DNA from: Bromus sterilis
Lineage: Eukaryota > Streptophyta > Magnoliopsida > Poales > Poaceae
Reading direction: 5' to 3'
DNA: 64,000 nt
NCBI GenBank assembly: GCA_950022295.1
Contig: OX465595.1
Coordinates: 122,080,270 to 122,144,269 of the forward strand
Shown piece by piece: positions 33,152 to 45,304 of this stretch (positions are counted from its first letter, which is position 1; every line of letters starts with the position of its first letter). The notes beneath the pieces are model-generated. The model had not been told where the DNA came from, made no database searches, and worked only from the letters and a program-made list of their open reading frames with translations. Position numbers and translations under genes: made by a program.

Positions 33152-35419
33152 ACATCCCCAAGCTTAATTCCTGCTCGTCCTTGAGTAGGTAAATGATACC
33201 ACAGATAATTTCTGTGGTGACATGCTAACACACATATAAGAACTTCAAAGTAAAGCAAGTAAGATGTGCAATTCAAGTCAAGATAATAACAAGCAAGAGT
33301 CTATATCTAGTATTGAAACTAGCAAAGCATGAACATAAAGGTGCAAGAGCTCTTGCTGTCCGTGACTCGAATGTCTCCAAATGGTGTTTGCATGCAAGCA
33401 ATGGGAGATGATTTTAGAGAATAAAAATAATATAAAGTTTTAATTGAGAACTCAATCTACTAATGTTTCACACTTAGTCTCCTTCGGGGTCTTATTTTGA
33501 CTCATCCCCTGACCAATAGTGAGGTAAAAGTCAAACTGATCCTCTCCCTTTCGACTTTGAGCACTCATGCAATGGATGAGCGCGAACAAGATACATTGAC
33601 ATTTAGGATGGCAAAGAGAGAAATAATGGGGAAGGAAGACAAAAAGGTGTGAAAGGCTCACATCAATGAGGACAATCATAGGCGAGAGAAAGCCAAATGA
33701 TAGATATGATGCGAGGAGTAGCGATTGCCATGCAACGGATGCACATATGAGCTAAAGTAATCTCTCCAATGGAACTAGTGGGGGTGCATCTAACTTGCTT
33801 GATCATGAAGACCTAGAGCTCATTTGAGGAGGCTCATCCTTGGAACATGCAAGCCAAGTTCTATAGTTTAAGAGTCCCCACATAGTTATGCATGAATGAT
33901 AATCTCTATGGAGTACAAGTATAGCAATGGACTACGAGTGTGGATCTTTCAAAAGGAATAGTAGTGTTGCCCCCTTCTCTCTTGTTATTTATTTTTCTAT
34001 TTTTCCTATATTTTTTTGTATTTTTGTGGCCTCATTGGCTCTTTCTATTTATCTCTCATTTGTCCTCTTTGTGATCTTTTAATTTGTCCTCTTTTGGATC
34101 TTTTCCTAACTTAAGGGCAACACTCTATATTTTATAAGAATATAGAAGATCTTCACACTTTACAAGAAGTACTCAACATAAAGAAAGATGAAAACTATCA
34201 TGATGTATGCAAATGTATGCCTCTGCTAGTGTAGCAGGATATGCAATGATACTAGTGCGTCATGTAGCAATAATAAGGGCAAATCCCAAATAGCATGCAG
34301 CTCCTCGATCTAGCAAAAGCATGTATGACATGAATATCAAGTCATGAGATGGTGGATGTTGCATGGCAATCTATCTCGGAAAGGCTATGGAAATGCCTTG
34401 ATAGGTAGGTATGGTGGATGTTTTGAGGAAGATATAAGGATGTTTATGATGACAGAGTGTATCATGCCAAGGGTTTGGTTGCACCGACGAAGTATGCACA
34501 AACTCTCAAGATGAGAAAGGGCAATGCACGGTACCGAAGAGGCTAGCAAAATATGGGAAGGTGGAAGTGCCAACAACCGAATACTCGCATTAGTCCGCGG
34601 AACTCATGCACTTATTATCGGTAACTCTCTATCGAATCGAGAGGTTCACAAAGAGACAAGTACCCCGAGAAGGAAGGTATGGGGTTTTGGTTATCCTTGC
34701 ACATCCTTGACCCATGGTACGTGAGGGTACTCTATATATTTCAACCCCTCCAGAGGTTAGCGATCCATCTAGTAGCTACAGTTCTCAACTAATTTTTGTA
34801 GTTTTTGAAAATAAGCACGGATTGCCCAAAATATGACACCTATCACTAATAGGCTCAAGCTCTTGGCACCCTAACATTACTCAAATCAATACCTCAAAAC
34901 TATTGCATTTTACTACTACACTTGTAATAGCAACCTTAATTACCTACTCATGCAAGACACACAACTCAGTGCAACGAGCCAACTCTCTAAACAAGATAAG
35001 AATAAAACTCAAGAGAGTTCCTAGAACAACCTTAAATAAAATCTCTTAAAAAGATAAGCATGAAAACTAAGAGCTAAGCATAATGACAGCAGCTATGAAA
35101 AGATAAAGAACACACAGAAAAAGAAAGATAAGCATGCAAGCCTATGTTGTGTTCTATGGTGGAGTGCAACGTGTTTCTCTCCGAAAACAATGAAGGCTAG
35201 GATCCAACTTGATATGAATAGCAAGCAAAACTAAAAAAAACCTAAAAATTAAAGAGCGAGACGCTCCAAGTTTTAGCACATAACATATGAAGTGATAAAA
35301 ATATAGCATGGAGAAGCACGCACTGATGATTGTTGATGGAGAAGGGGATGCACGGGGGTATCCCCAAGCTTCGATGCTTGAGTATCCTTGGATATTTCTT
35401 GGGGTGCTTGGGGTATCCC
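33152..35419 (-). other. AL-1 internal region, 3' part, non-coding
   Basis: No coding domain. The region is colinear with the interiors of AL-3 (46933-48425) and AL-4 (50075-52260) and, inverted, of AL-2 (about 44380-45304). Shared marks are a TTTCTTT-rich stretch (33970-34130), the block around 34640-34770 (GAGGTTCACAAAGAGAC) and CCCAAGCTT copies near 35360. It is conserved non-coding sequence of a non-autonomous Athila-type family. Confidence 0.7.
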
Positions 35420-38400
35420 TGTCGGGACCCGGGGTTAGCGTATGCAAGTCCCGCTACGACATAGTCATATGGAGAGCCGAGAACCGTACCCACTTGTCTA
35501 AGCAGACAAGGCCAAGCACAGAACGTTCTCGGAAAGCATCGTACGTGAGGGGCATCCCATCCAGGCCGGATGATCAACTGAGATGGGTCCTCATCATCCG
35601 CACACAAGTCTAAATGATATGGGTGATGAACTCCCATATTCACAGACAAGTCGCCTCAACCATACTATCGACTATCTCATAGCTCTTATATAGACTTACT
35701 CCAGCCCGATCACTTAGTCGGGGTCTAGGGCGGGCTCGATCATACAACAAAGTGTGCACGAGACAGAGTCTCGAGCAATCGCATCGCGATGCCCCAAGAT
35801 GCGCACATCTAAGGGCCACTTGGTGTATAAAAGACCGCCAACCAGATCACAACTAAGGTCTCGAAAACCCATACAAAGACATGCATGTTATAAACATACA
35901 CGCAGAACACATGCCTTGTATGAACAGCAGGTATCATTGCAATTCTCTACAAAGTATACATTTTATTGATAACTCTCACAGAGTGCACACAGAGATCACA
36001 AGCATGTGATCCAACATTACAACATTCAACTGAAGCAGAGTAGGTCTGAGTACAGACAAACTTAACAAATGGCTTAAGAAACCTTATTTAAACACAAATC
36101 CCTCCACGAGGGAACCAGTCTGCTGACTGGGACTACACTAGCTTGGTCTTCAGTCGTCGAGCTCGAGGAAGAATCCACCTTCGGGGTCAGTGGGTTCATC
36201 TAAGACATAGAATAAGCAAACGTGAGTACAAAGTCGTACTCAGCAAGACTTACGTAGGAACTATACTACTCATGCACATGTATCAAGGTAAAGGGAGGTG
36301 GGGTTTCACTGCAGAAATGCCAGCTTTGACTTGGCTAGTCCTGAACTACGAGTACCAGACTTGAGGTAAGAAGCGTACACGAGTCCACTAAATCTCCAAC
36401 CGATTACACCACTATGGTGCCTTTCTCGACTTCCCCACGAGAAAGCATGCCATAGCACTCACGCTTATCTTGGCAAGTTTTATAAGTATCCAGTTCAAGT
36501 TGTCTAATAAACAAGCTAAGCTTTCCAAGCAGTCCCTTACCGCGGACGCGGCTATTCGAATAGTTTTGTTAACCCTGCAGGGGTGTACCGCTACACACAC
36601 ATGATCATCAGTTACCGCCTTTGTACTCGACACCGTTCAAGAAGTGTCGGCGAGGATGCTCACCACAACTGTTACCTCATAGCCGATCTAGTCCAAGAAA
36701 GCCGCCTACCTGGGCTGGCTACCACTATCGTGAACCCGGCCGGTTTACCGAAGTAGACCCAGATGATGTGTGCGTGGTGCATAAGCCAGTGTCGGTTGAG
36801 CCGTTCTCTCACTTAGCAGCCAGGCCACAAACCTACCAGAACTCCAAACTACTGCGACATCTGGACATCGAAAGGGATGAGTTAGTAGGTTGAGAGGGGT
36901 CAGTGAGCCCAATGTGTGGTTGTACTCTTCATCTTGGATCACCACACAAGAACTCGGACTTAGGGCGGTGTTCAACGAGACAACCCACTGTGTACTCCTA
37001 CACAACCTCTCATCGTTCACCTTGTATTAGGGTAGATTCACCAACACATTTCCACCATCCTCAACATGATCACTACCATCCCGACTCACATAACAGTATC
37101 AACATTGTATCACTCTAAGCATGCAATAAGCAGTAACAATTGCAGGGGCCACATGATATCAATCAACTCCTACATTTGCTAGGATTGTGGTTTGCTTACT
37201 ACAGTGACAAAAGATAGGTCATGCAAAGGAATGGGTTCATCTATGTGGTAGAAACGTAGCATGGTAATCATCCTAAACAATGCATAAGAGAGATTGAGAG
37301 GGAAGTGGGATTTTATCGACATGATCAATGGGGGTTTGCTTTCCTTGCTGACGAGGTTCGGTATCGGGGTCTTCAACGAAGGGGGCAACCTCCTGTTCCA
37401 GTTCCACTTCTATCGACAAACAACAATCAAGGGGGGCACCATAAGTACAATGCACAAACACATACTTGAAGGTTGAAACTTGATGTACATGCTTCTGATG
37501 TGTGAGGGAATTCCATTTAAAAGGAGTGTATTAGAAATGAATTTCAAATTCAAACTCCAATTTGAATTAAAATGAATTCCATATGCATGTTTGCTTTTGT
37601 TCCCCCATTTTAAAATGGTCAAACATGAAAACAAAGTGCATATTCAGAATCCTTGCATTTTTCTGATAATTTTACATATATTATATGTTTAATTTGGAGT
37701 TTAAATGAATTAGTTATGAATTTCCAAAGTTTAATTCATTTTCTGGAATTTCTGAAATAATCTTTAAATTTGAAAAAGGGTTTATTGCGTAGGCATGACG
37801 TCATAGTGACGTGGGGGGGTGCTGACATGTGGGGCCTCACTGTCAGTGGGTTAGTTAACTAACCTGGTTCGTTTAAACTAACCAGGTATTAGTTAGGGGC
37901 CTGGGCCCACTGGTCAGTGGCCCAGGGGGTTGGATTAGGGGCTAATCACCCCGGCCACGTGGATCTCACCGGCGGCAAGTCGTCGGCGACCACCCGACGC
38001 GGTGGCGACGCACGGGACGGCGGCTCCGGCCACCATTTGGTGCGTTGAGACCACCAAACGGGAGCCCGAGAACGTCCGCGTCAAGCTGAGCACAGCAGGG
38101 CCACGGGAATGGCCGGAATCTTCGTCGGCAGCGAGCCCTGGCGGCGGCCGAGGCATGAAGACGACGAAGACGACGCTGTGATGCGCCAAAAAGAGAAGGG
38201 ACTAGCGCGTTGCAACCCTGAGGGGGCAAGGAACACGACGCACGCCATAGTTGGGACGGAGGAGCACAGGGGCGACCTCGTCGGCGTTCATGGCGGCGGT
38301 CGTGATGCTGTGGAAAGGGGGAAAACGCTACGGCCAAAGGGGAACGCTGAGAGCGATTGGGGATGAACTAGAAGCTCACCACGAAGCTAATGGCGGTGAC

Positions 38401-39344
38401 GACGAGGCCTGGGAGGCTGGAACAGTGGAGTATTCGTCGAAGGCAAGCTGCGGGTCCGACGACTCATCGGTGGAGATTGCTGCGGCTAGAAGGCGTCGCA
38501 GCTCCTGGGATTCGGCTTGGAGACGAAGACGTCTATGGCGAAGATGATGGACAGGATCCGGGGGCTTCTCGACGACGATGGCCACGTCGGGGCACGGTGG
38601 TGCTCTGCGGTGGCGTTCGGTTTTCCGTGGACACGGCACAGGAGGAGAGGGAAAGGGATAGCCAGGGGGAATGGATGTGGACGTGTCCAGGGGTCATCGT
38701 GGCGCGGCTAGAGGCCACAGGGATGTCCACGGCGAGCAGGAGGTGGCAAGCGGCGTCGGCGGCGTCGTGCATGCATTACAGCGAGCACCTTCGGGGCGCG
38801 GGGGAGGTAGACGACAAGGTGGGGTGGGCTGGGCCGGCTGCTGGGCAGCGGTGCAGTTAGTTGGGCTAGATCCAGGTGAGTTTCCTTTTCCCTTTTATTT
38901 TCTGTTTTCTTTTCTGTTATTTGTTTTGTCTTGGCTAAAAAAATAGCTTGACATTTTATTAAATGCTCAAAATTTATATGTGGACTTACATGACCAGTAG
39001 CTAGTCATTCCCAAGTTTTGAACATTTTTGAAATTCAAAATATTTGAATTCAAATTGAAATAGGGGTATTTGATTAATTCCAAGGTCCTGTTTGAATATT
39101 TGAAAAATCCATGAGCATGGGGTTGGGCCCACATCACTTGATATGTGATCACACTCATTTATAAGACTTTTCAAAAATGAAAAATGAATTTTTGGAGCAA
39201 CTTTATTTCTGGCCATTTGAATTAATTCATCTGGGGGGGTGTTCCTTCTCCCATTTGAGTTTGAATTTGAATTCCATTTGATTTTCTTTGATGAATGCAA
39301 GGTGACTTTGATCCTAGCACATTATCTAACAGAGGATTCTGACA
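35420..39344 (-). repeat. Solo LTR of the chromovirus family (3.9 kb)
   Basis: The minus strand starts TGTCAGAATCC at 39344 and ends GGGTCCCGACA at 35420. It is flanked by a perfect duplication ATCCC (35415-35419 and 39345-39349), and the host element AL-1 resumes directly on both sides. Its first 542 bases match the chromovirus 3' LTR at 18436-18977, and an inverted relative starts at 61458. A GC-rich block lies at 37940-38870. The palindrome CTATTCGAATAG is at 36552-36563 beside CCTGCAGGG. A candidate TATA box (TATATAAG, minus) is near 35690-35697. It formed by recombination between the two LTRs of a full insertion. Confidence 0.93.
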
Positions 39345-39984
39345 ATCCCCAAGCTTAAGCGCTTGACACTCCCGAATCTTCTTTCATCATCTCCCTTCGC
39401 ATACTTGAAAACTCCTTTCATACAAAACTCATCATAAGCTGATTAGAGTGGTTAGTACCCATGATAAAATATTTTTTCTCCACTGGAAATAAAGATATTT
39501 TTGAATAGGTACTGTTTTTATAGATTGCCAAAAAGGTTTTGCAAAGAAAAAGAAAGATTAAGTTTGCAAAATGATGAAAGCGCAAAACGTGGCAGAATCT
39601 GTGAAAAACAGACCAGCGGGTAGTAAATAATTTTTTCGAGGTACTTCTGTAACTCAAATCAAAAAACTTAGAACAAACACACGAAATCTAATTGTATAGA
39701 GCATGCTGTCAAGATAAATTCAGATGAACAAGATGATCTAGTGATTTATGGCTAATTTTTCCGTCAAGGGGACATAATCTGTTTCTGGACAGCATGTCAC
39801 AACTTTTGAACTTTCTTTCAATCGGAGGATAAAACTTGGCACAAAGCTTGAAAAGTAAAGATACAATGATGTTGCTACAGTAGTAACAAGCATCAAGACT
39901 AATAAAACTGAAAGTAAAAACTCAAAGTAAATATAATAAGGGTTGTCTCCCAAGAGTTCTTTCTTTATGGCCATAAAGATAGGC

Positions 39985-40641
39985 TTAAGACTTTAATGAT
40001 GCTCTCGTAGGGATAAGAGTTGAAGAACAAAAGGGAGAATCAAGAAGCAAATACCAAACACAATTAAGTCTAACATGCTTCCCATGCATAGGAATATTGC
40101 AATAGAATAATTCATTGAAGCACAAAGCAATAAGCATAGGAAGGCAAAACAAGTGCAATTTCAAAACCTTCAGCATAAAGAGAGGGAACTTGATATTATT
40201 GAAATATCTATAAGCATATGTTCCCCTCTCATAATAATTTTCAGTGGGATCATGAATAAATTCAACAATATAAGTATCACATAAAAAATTCTTATCACGA
40301 TCCACAAGCATAGAAAATTTATTACTCCCCACATAAGAAAAATCCTTCTCATTAGTAATAGTAGGAGCAAACTCAACAAAGTAGCTATCACATGAATCAT
40401 TCTTATCATGATCCACTTGAAAAAAATTATTCTATATAGCATAAGTGTCATCACAATAATCATCATAGATAGGAGGCAAGGTATCGTCAAAATAAATTTC
40501 CTCATCAAAACTTGGGGGGCTAAAAAGATCATCTTCATCAAACGTAGCATCACCAAGCTTATGGCTTTGCATATCATTTGCATAAAAATTATTCAAAGAA
40601 GACAAACTAACAACATTGTTACTATCATAAGTGTTGTGCAA
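39985..40641 (-). pseudogene. ORF of unknown function in AL-1, one in-frame stop
   Basis: Two same-frame segments (40641-40432 and 40416-39985) separated only by a TAG at about 40432. The N-terminal part is acidic (FDEDDLFSPPSFDEE); the C-terminal part has LCDTYIVEFIHDPTENYYERG, then two hydrophobic stretches around IPMHGKHVRLNCVWYLLLD. The same protein type is found in AL-2 (42611-43759). No known domain was recognised; the family is found only as element-encoded sequence here. The first codon of the open stretch is not ATG, so the true start is unclear. Confidence 0.65.
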
Positions 40642-40853
40642 ATAAGAAAGCTACATAGGCTTTTTTATTTCCTCCTCAAACACTTCATGTCCTAACTCAA
40701 GATAGAGCTTATAAAGCTCTCTCATAATTTTTTTGTTGGTTTCCATAAAGCCTAACTAGTGAAAATAAAAACAAGAAACGAAAAGATTTAATTGCAAGAT
40801 CTAAAGATATACCTTCAAGCACTCACTCCCCACAAGAAATAGCTTCCTTGCGA

Positions 40854-40872
40854 GTGTGTGTGTGTGTGTGTG
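40854..40872. repeat. TG dinucleotide microsatellite
   Basis: Nineteen bases of alternating G and T, 14 bases from the AL-1 primer site. It is a simple repeat likely to vary in length between lines. Confidence 0.9.
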
Positions 40873-40886
40873 CCTCTTACCTTACT

Positions 40887-40904
40887 TCTCCGGCAACGGC
40901 GCCA
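40887..40904 (-). other. Primer-binding site of AL-1 (Athila type)
   Basis: The minus strand reads TGGCGCCGTTGCCGGAGA nine bases after the LTR end CATCA. Related grass elements of the Athila group carry TGGCGCCGTTGCCGGGGA here. AL-2 has TGACACCGTTGCCGGGGA. Confidence 0.85.
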
Positions 40905-40913
40905 GAATTAGCT

Positions 40914-42362
40914 TGATGTCTACGCACGCATCTATTCTTGTAGACTATGTTGGGCCTCCAAGCGCAGAGGTTTGTAGGACAGTAGCAATTTTCCTCAAGT
41001 GGATGACCTAAGGTTTATCGAACTCAGGGAAGTAGAGGTTGAAGATGGTCTCTCTCAAGAAACCCTGCAATTAAGATACAAGAAGTCTCTTGTTTCCCCA
41101 ACACACATAATACAACTAGGAGTTGCATAGGTGCACTAGTTCGGCGAAGAGATGGTAAAATATGGGTGATAGGTGTGGCAAAGCAGGTAATATAAATCTG
41201 TAATAAAAATTACAGCAAGCAAACAAGTAGTTAACATAAGAAAAAACGGTATTGCAATGGTGGAAACAAATCCTAGGATTCATACTTTCACTAGTGGCAA
41301 CTCCCAACAACATTAACATAGTCTAATCACATGATATTTCCACTAAAACATGCAAGGAGACGTAACTCAGAGGTCATTCCTTTGTGATCAAGAGAGGACG
41401 ATAATTATGTAGGGCTACAAAAGCACACATCAGAGTTCGTAGTTTTCATCTATGGATTTCCCAATGTCACCGCGGCCATCCATAGAGAGTACCACAATCA
41501 CCACAACATATCTCAAGGATAGTCAAAGACAAGCACCAAGAGACTCTCAATCTTCATTCAATTCACAAAAGAGGAAATCAGTCATGAAAATATTCTTCTA
41601 ATCCATGTCCAATAGACCGATGTCACCTTGGTCTCAGAGATTATACTACATAAAATCAAGTGAGTACATCAATCCAATACATAGAAGAAGGGGAAACATC
41701 ATGGGATCACCCTATATTAACATAGCCTATGATCACAATCAAGATCACATCATGGGAGAGAGAATTAACCACATAGCTACTGTAGGCCTCAGCCCCGAGG
41801 AGGAACTACTCCCGCTTCATGGAGAGAGGAAGCAACGTCGATGGAGATGAATCTGGGGGCACTTCTCCATCCCGGCAGGGTGCCGACACAGGAATTCTGA
41901 TCCCCAGAAGCTTGTCGGTGATGGCGTCGGAGATCTGATTCACTTCTGGAAAAACGAGTTCTGGAATCAGGGTTTTGTCCGGGGTAAAAATAGGGCCAAA
42001 GGGGGGCACCAGGGGAGGTCCCAATTGCCCAGGTGGCCTCTTGGCGCGGCATCCCCCTAGGTCGCGCGGGCATGCCGCCTGGGAGACAAGTGGCCCCCTC
42101 TGGCTCTCCTTCGGACGTCTAGAGTCTTCTGGAACGCTGATTTTTTATATATATTTTATGTAATTTTTGGAGCTCCGTAAATTGGGGGGAAATACCTGCA
42201 ACTTAAAGACATCAGCAGACAAAAACTTGCATTGGGTGCACTGAGTTAGTAGGTTAGTCCAAATATGTGTAAAAGGATATAAAAGTATAGCAAAACATAT
42301 ATCAATGTCACATAGAAGGGCATGGAACAAGCAGAAATTATAGATACATTTGGGATGTATCA
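40914..42362 (-). repeat. 5' LTR of AL-1 (1.45 kb)
   Basis: The minus strand starts TGATACATCCC at 42362 and ends AGACATCA at 40914. It is colinear with the other Athila-type LTRs in its first 350 bases but diverges strongly in its last part (the CTACAAGAATAG region), marking a different subfamily from AL-3. Confidence 0.85.
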
Positions 42363-42400
42363 GTAACCAACGAGGGGCGAGAAGCCATCAAGCCAATTTT

Positions 42401-42418
42401 TGACACCGTTGCCGGGGA
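42401..42418 (+). other. Primer-binding site of AL-2
   Basis: TGACACCGTTGCCGGGGA preceded by a T run, ten bases after the LTR end CCATCA. It is the Athila-type site and sets AL-2 on the + strand. Confidence 0.85.
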
Positions 42419-42610
42419 CTCCAATCTTCAAGATAGGGGAGTTGCACACTATCTTTTATCTTTTCTTTTTAGTCTTGTTAGTTTAGCTTTTAGTTTTTAT
42501 CTTAGATTCTTATATAAAAACCACAAAAAAATTATTTACCTTGTTCTAGTTTGCTTTCTTGTTTTGGTTTGTTTGCTTTGTTTCTCTTTGCCTAGTTATA
42601 CTATGTTACC

Positions 42611-43759
42611 ATGGGTGTGGAACCAGCCAAATATGGTAGGATGGACACTTTTCACTTGGATCGTCTTCGATCTATTTGTGCTCGTGCTAAAAACCCAACC
42701 GACTTGGTTGAGGGAAATTCATTGGATGAGCATGATCATTATACACGGCACCGCCTATCTCAGAAAGGGAAACACTTGTGGGATCAAATACAAGTTTCTT
42801 ATTGCCATGCTGAATCTTTGTGCAACATTTATGATTTCACTTGCTGCTCTAAAATAAATCGTAAGAACCTTCCTTTCCAATGTGAGTTTAATGAAAATAA
42901 GATCATATCTTCTAATGCTAAAGGTGTTTATGATTACTTTGATGTCGAAAAGATTGAAGAGTTTGTTGTTTTTAAGGGTGTTTATGAGATTGCTTCTTTG
43001 ATTGAAAAGTATTATGATACTATTCACAAATCTTAAAACTTTGTAGTCCTTGCTTATTGCTTTGAGAATTATATTTGCAATAGTTATATTGAGGATTTTA
43101 AAAACAAAATGTTTGCTGTCCAAGAAGAGGCTAATGATTGCTATGATGAGGAATCCTATGATTCTGAGGACTCACTTGATACATCCCTTTCTGAAGATCT
43201 TGATATTTTCTTTGTTGATGGCCATGATACCACTATGGATGATGCTTACGAAGATGAACTTTCTATAGTTCCATATGTTAAGCATGAAATTGTTGATATT
43301 CCACCCACACTTGATTGTAATTTTATCCTTTTGAAATCTCCAACTCATATTCCGGAGAATTGTGCTCTTATTAAGGCTCAATGTGATGGGTTGCATCTAT
43401 TTTATGATCCTAAAAACCGTGTTGAAAACAATACATGTGTGCTCGTAGGTCATGAACAACATGCTTTATGTGATAGTTACATTCTTGATGTTGTTCATGA
43501 TGCTACTGAAAATTATTGTGAGAGAGGAAAGATTGGTTATAGAAACTTTCATATTAGAAAATCACCTCTCTTTATGATCAAAGTTTTGAAGTTGTTCTTG
43601 TTTTACCTTCCTATGCTTGATACTTTGTGCTTCCATGATTTATTTGTTTACAAGTTTCCCATGCATAGGAAGTGGGTTAGGCTTAAATGTGTTTCATATT
43701 TTCTTCTTGATGCTCTCTTTTTCTTCGAATCTTATTTTCTTGTGAGAGCATCTTTATAA
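42611..43759 (+). pseudogene. ORF of unknown function in AL-2, one in-frame stop
   Basis: A frame of 382 codons from ATG at 42611, broken only by TAA at 43034-43036. The first part (142 residues) has MGVEPAKYGRMDTFHLDR at its start. The second is acidic (YDSEDSLDTSLSEDLD), then has LCDSYILDVVHDATENYCER and two hydrophobic stretches around FPMHRKWVRLKCVSYFLLD, ending FLVRASL. The C-terminal 100 residues resemble the AL-1 ORF (39985-40641). The position directly after the primer site is that of gag, but I see no gag motif or zinc knuckle. The hydrophobic end could be membrane-bound, as in env-like ORFs of Athila elements; this is speculative. Confidence 0.7.
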
Positions 43760-43799
43760 TCCTTCATGTCTAGCTAAAAGGCATAAAAGAAAGCTCTTA

Positions 43800-43815
43800 T
43801 TGGGAGGAAACCCAA
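43800..43815 (+). other. Conserved hairpin after the AL-2 ORF
   Basis: TTGGGAGGAAACCCAA, a five-base stem with a six-base loop, about 40 bases after the ORF stop. It recurs in AL-1 (39939-39953) and AL-4 (52836-52851) in the orientation of each element. Confidence 0.6.
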
Positions 43816-45304
43816 GATGTTTTTACTTTCAGTTTCAGTGGTCCTGATGCTTGTTACTACTATAGCAACATCATTGTATCTTTATTTTCAAGTTTTGTGC
43901 CAAGTTTTAGCCTCCGATTGCAAGAAAGTTCGAAAGGTGTGACATGCTGTCCAGAAATAGATTATGTCCCCTTGATGGAAAAATTAGCCAAAAATCACCA
44001 GAGCATCCTATTGATCTGAATTGTTTTGACAGCATGCTCCACACAATTAGCTTTCATGCATATGTTCTGAATTTTTTGATTTGAGTTGCAGAAGTACCCC
44101 GAAAAAATTATTTACTACCTGTTGGTCTGTTTTTCAAAGATTCTGCCACCTTTTGTGTTTTCATTGTTTTGCAAATATTAAGCTTGCTTTTATTTGCAAA
44201 AACTTTTTTTAAATCTTGAGAAATAGTACCTATTCAAGAATATCTTTATTTCCAGTGGAGAAAAAATATTTTATCATGGGTACTAACCACTCTAATCAAC
44301 TAATGATGAGTTTCGTATGAAGGGAGTTTTCAAGTATGCGAAGGAAGATGGTGAAAGAAGATTCGGGAGTGCCAAGCGCTCAAGCTTGGGGATGCCCCCA
44401 TGCATAATATCCAACGAGACTCAAGCGTCTAAGCTTGGGGATGCCCCCGTGCATCCCCTTCTCCATCAACAATCATCAGTTCGTCGTTCTACATGCTATA
44501 TTTTTATCACTTCATATGTTATGTGCTAAACTTGGAGCGTCCCGCTCTTTACTTTTTAGTTTTTTTTAGATTTTCTTGCTGTTCATAACAAGTTGGATCC
44601 TAGACTTTATTGTTTGGGAGAGAAACACGCTCCACTCTACCCTAGAACACAACATAGGCTTGCATGATTATCTTTCTTTTGTGTGTGTGTTCTTTATCTT
44701 TTCATAGCCACTGTCATTCTTAGCTCTTAGTTTCATGCTTATCTTTTTAAGAGCTTTTGTTTAGGATATTTTATGAACTATCTTGAGTCTTCATGCTTAT
44801 CTTGTTTAGAGAGTTGGCTTGTTGCACTGAGTTGTGTGTCTTGCATGCGTAGGAAATTAAGGTTGCTAATACAAGTGTAGTAGTAACATGCAATAGTTTT
44901 GAGGTATTGATTTGAGTAATGTTTGGACTTTTGGTGCCAAAAGCTTCAGCCATTAGTGATAGGTGTCGTATTTTGGGAAATCTGAGCTTATTTTTGAAAA
45001 CTACAAAAAAAATTAGTTGAGAACTCTAGCTACTAGATGGATCGCTAACCTCTGGAAGGGTTGGAATATATAGAGTACCCTCACGTACCATGGGCCGAGG
45101 ATGCGCAAGGATAACCAAACCCCCATACACTCCTCCTTGGGGTACTCGTCTCTTTGTGAACCTCCTGATTAGATAGAGAGTTACTGATAAAAGTGCATGA
45201 GTTCTTCGGACTAATGCGAGTATTCGATTGTTGGCACTTCCACCTTCCATATTTTTCTAGCCTCTTCAGTACCGTGCATTGCCCTTTCTCATCCTGAGAG
45301 TTGG
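43816..45304 (+). other. AL-2 interior, non-coding 3' half
   Basis: The inverse of AL-1 33152-35419 and 39345-39980 and colinear with it, including paired CAAGCTTGGGGATGCCCCC copies (about 44380-44450). No coding domain. It is cut at 45305 by the AL-3 LTR; GTTGG at 45300-45304 is the likely left duplication copy. Confidence 0.65.

Larger units (their letters stand above)
39350..40886 (-). other. AL-1 internal region, 5' part
   Basis: Runs from the solo LTR to the primer site. It contains the hairpin motif TTGGGAGACAACCC (minus strand, about 39939-39953), the broken ORF at 39985-40641, and a TG dinucleotide repeat at 40854-40872 just downstream of the primer site. Confidence 0.7.
32806..42362 (-). 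mobile_element. AL-1: Athila-type non-autonomous LTR element, 3' LTR truncated, carrying a solo LTR
   Basis: The minus strand has a 5' LTR (42362 to 40914), a primer site (40904 to 40887), an internal region with one degenerate ORF, a polypurine tract (33152-33165) and only the first 346 bases of the 3' LTR (33151 to 32806). A chromovirus solo LTR (35420-39344) interrupts the interior. No gag, protease, RT or integrase was found. The right end abuts GTAACCAACGAGGGGCG, which matches the inside of a related LTR (59035 onward), so AL-1 was inserted into the 5' LTR of AL-2. Confidence 0.82.
42363..45304 (+). mobile_element. AL-2: Athila-type non-autonomous element, LTR tail plus interior
   Basis: The last 28 bases of its 5' LTR (42363-42390, ending CCATCA) are followed by the primer site at 42401-42418, an ORF of unknown function with a stop in it, a hairpin motif and a long non-coding 3' half that is the inverse of the AL-1 interior. 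AL-1 is inserted in its 5' LTR and AL-3 at 45305. The remainder of the AL-2 LTR is not seen in the window. Confidence 0.78.

Noticed and set aside
38109..38860. Overlapping + strand frames of up to 156 codons in the solo LTR
   Set aside because: Inside an LTR with exact boundaries and duplication, GC-rich and low in complexity, antisense to the element.
40854..40872. Possible satellite or CRISPR-like repeat
   Set aside because: Only a plain TG microsatellite. No regularly spaced repeat-spacer structure occurs anywhere in the window.
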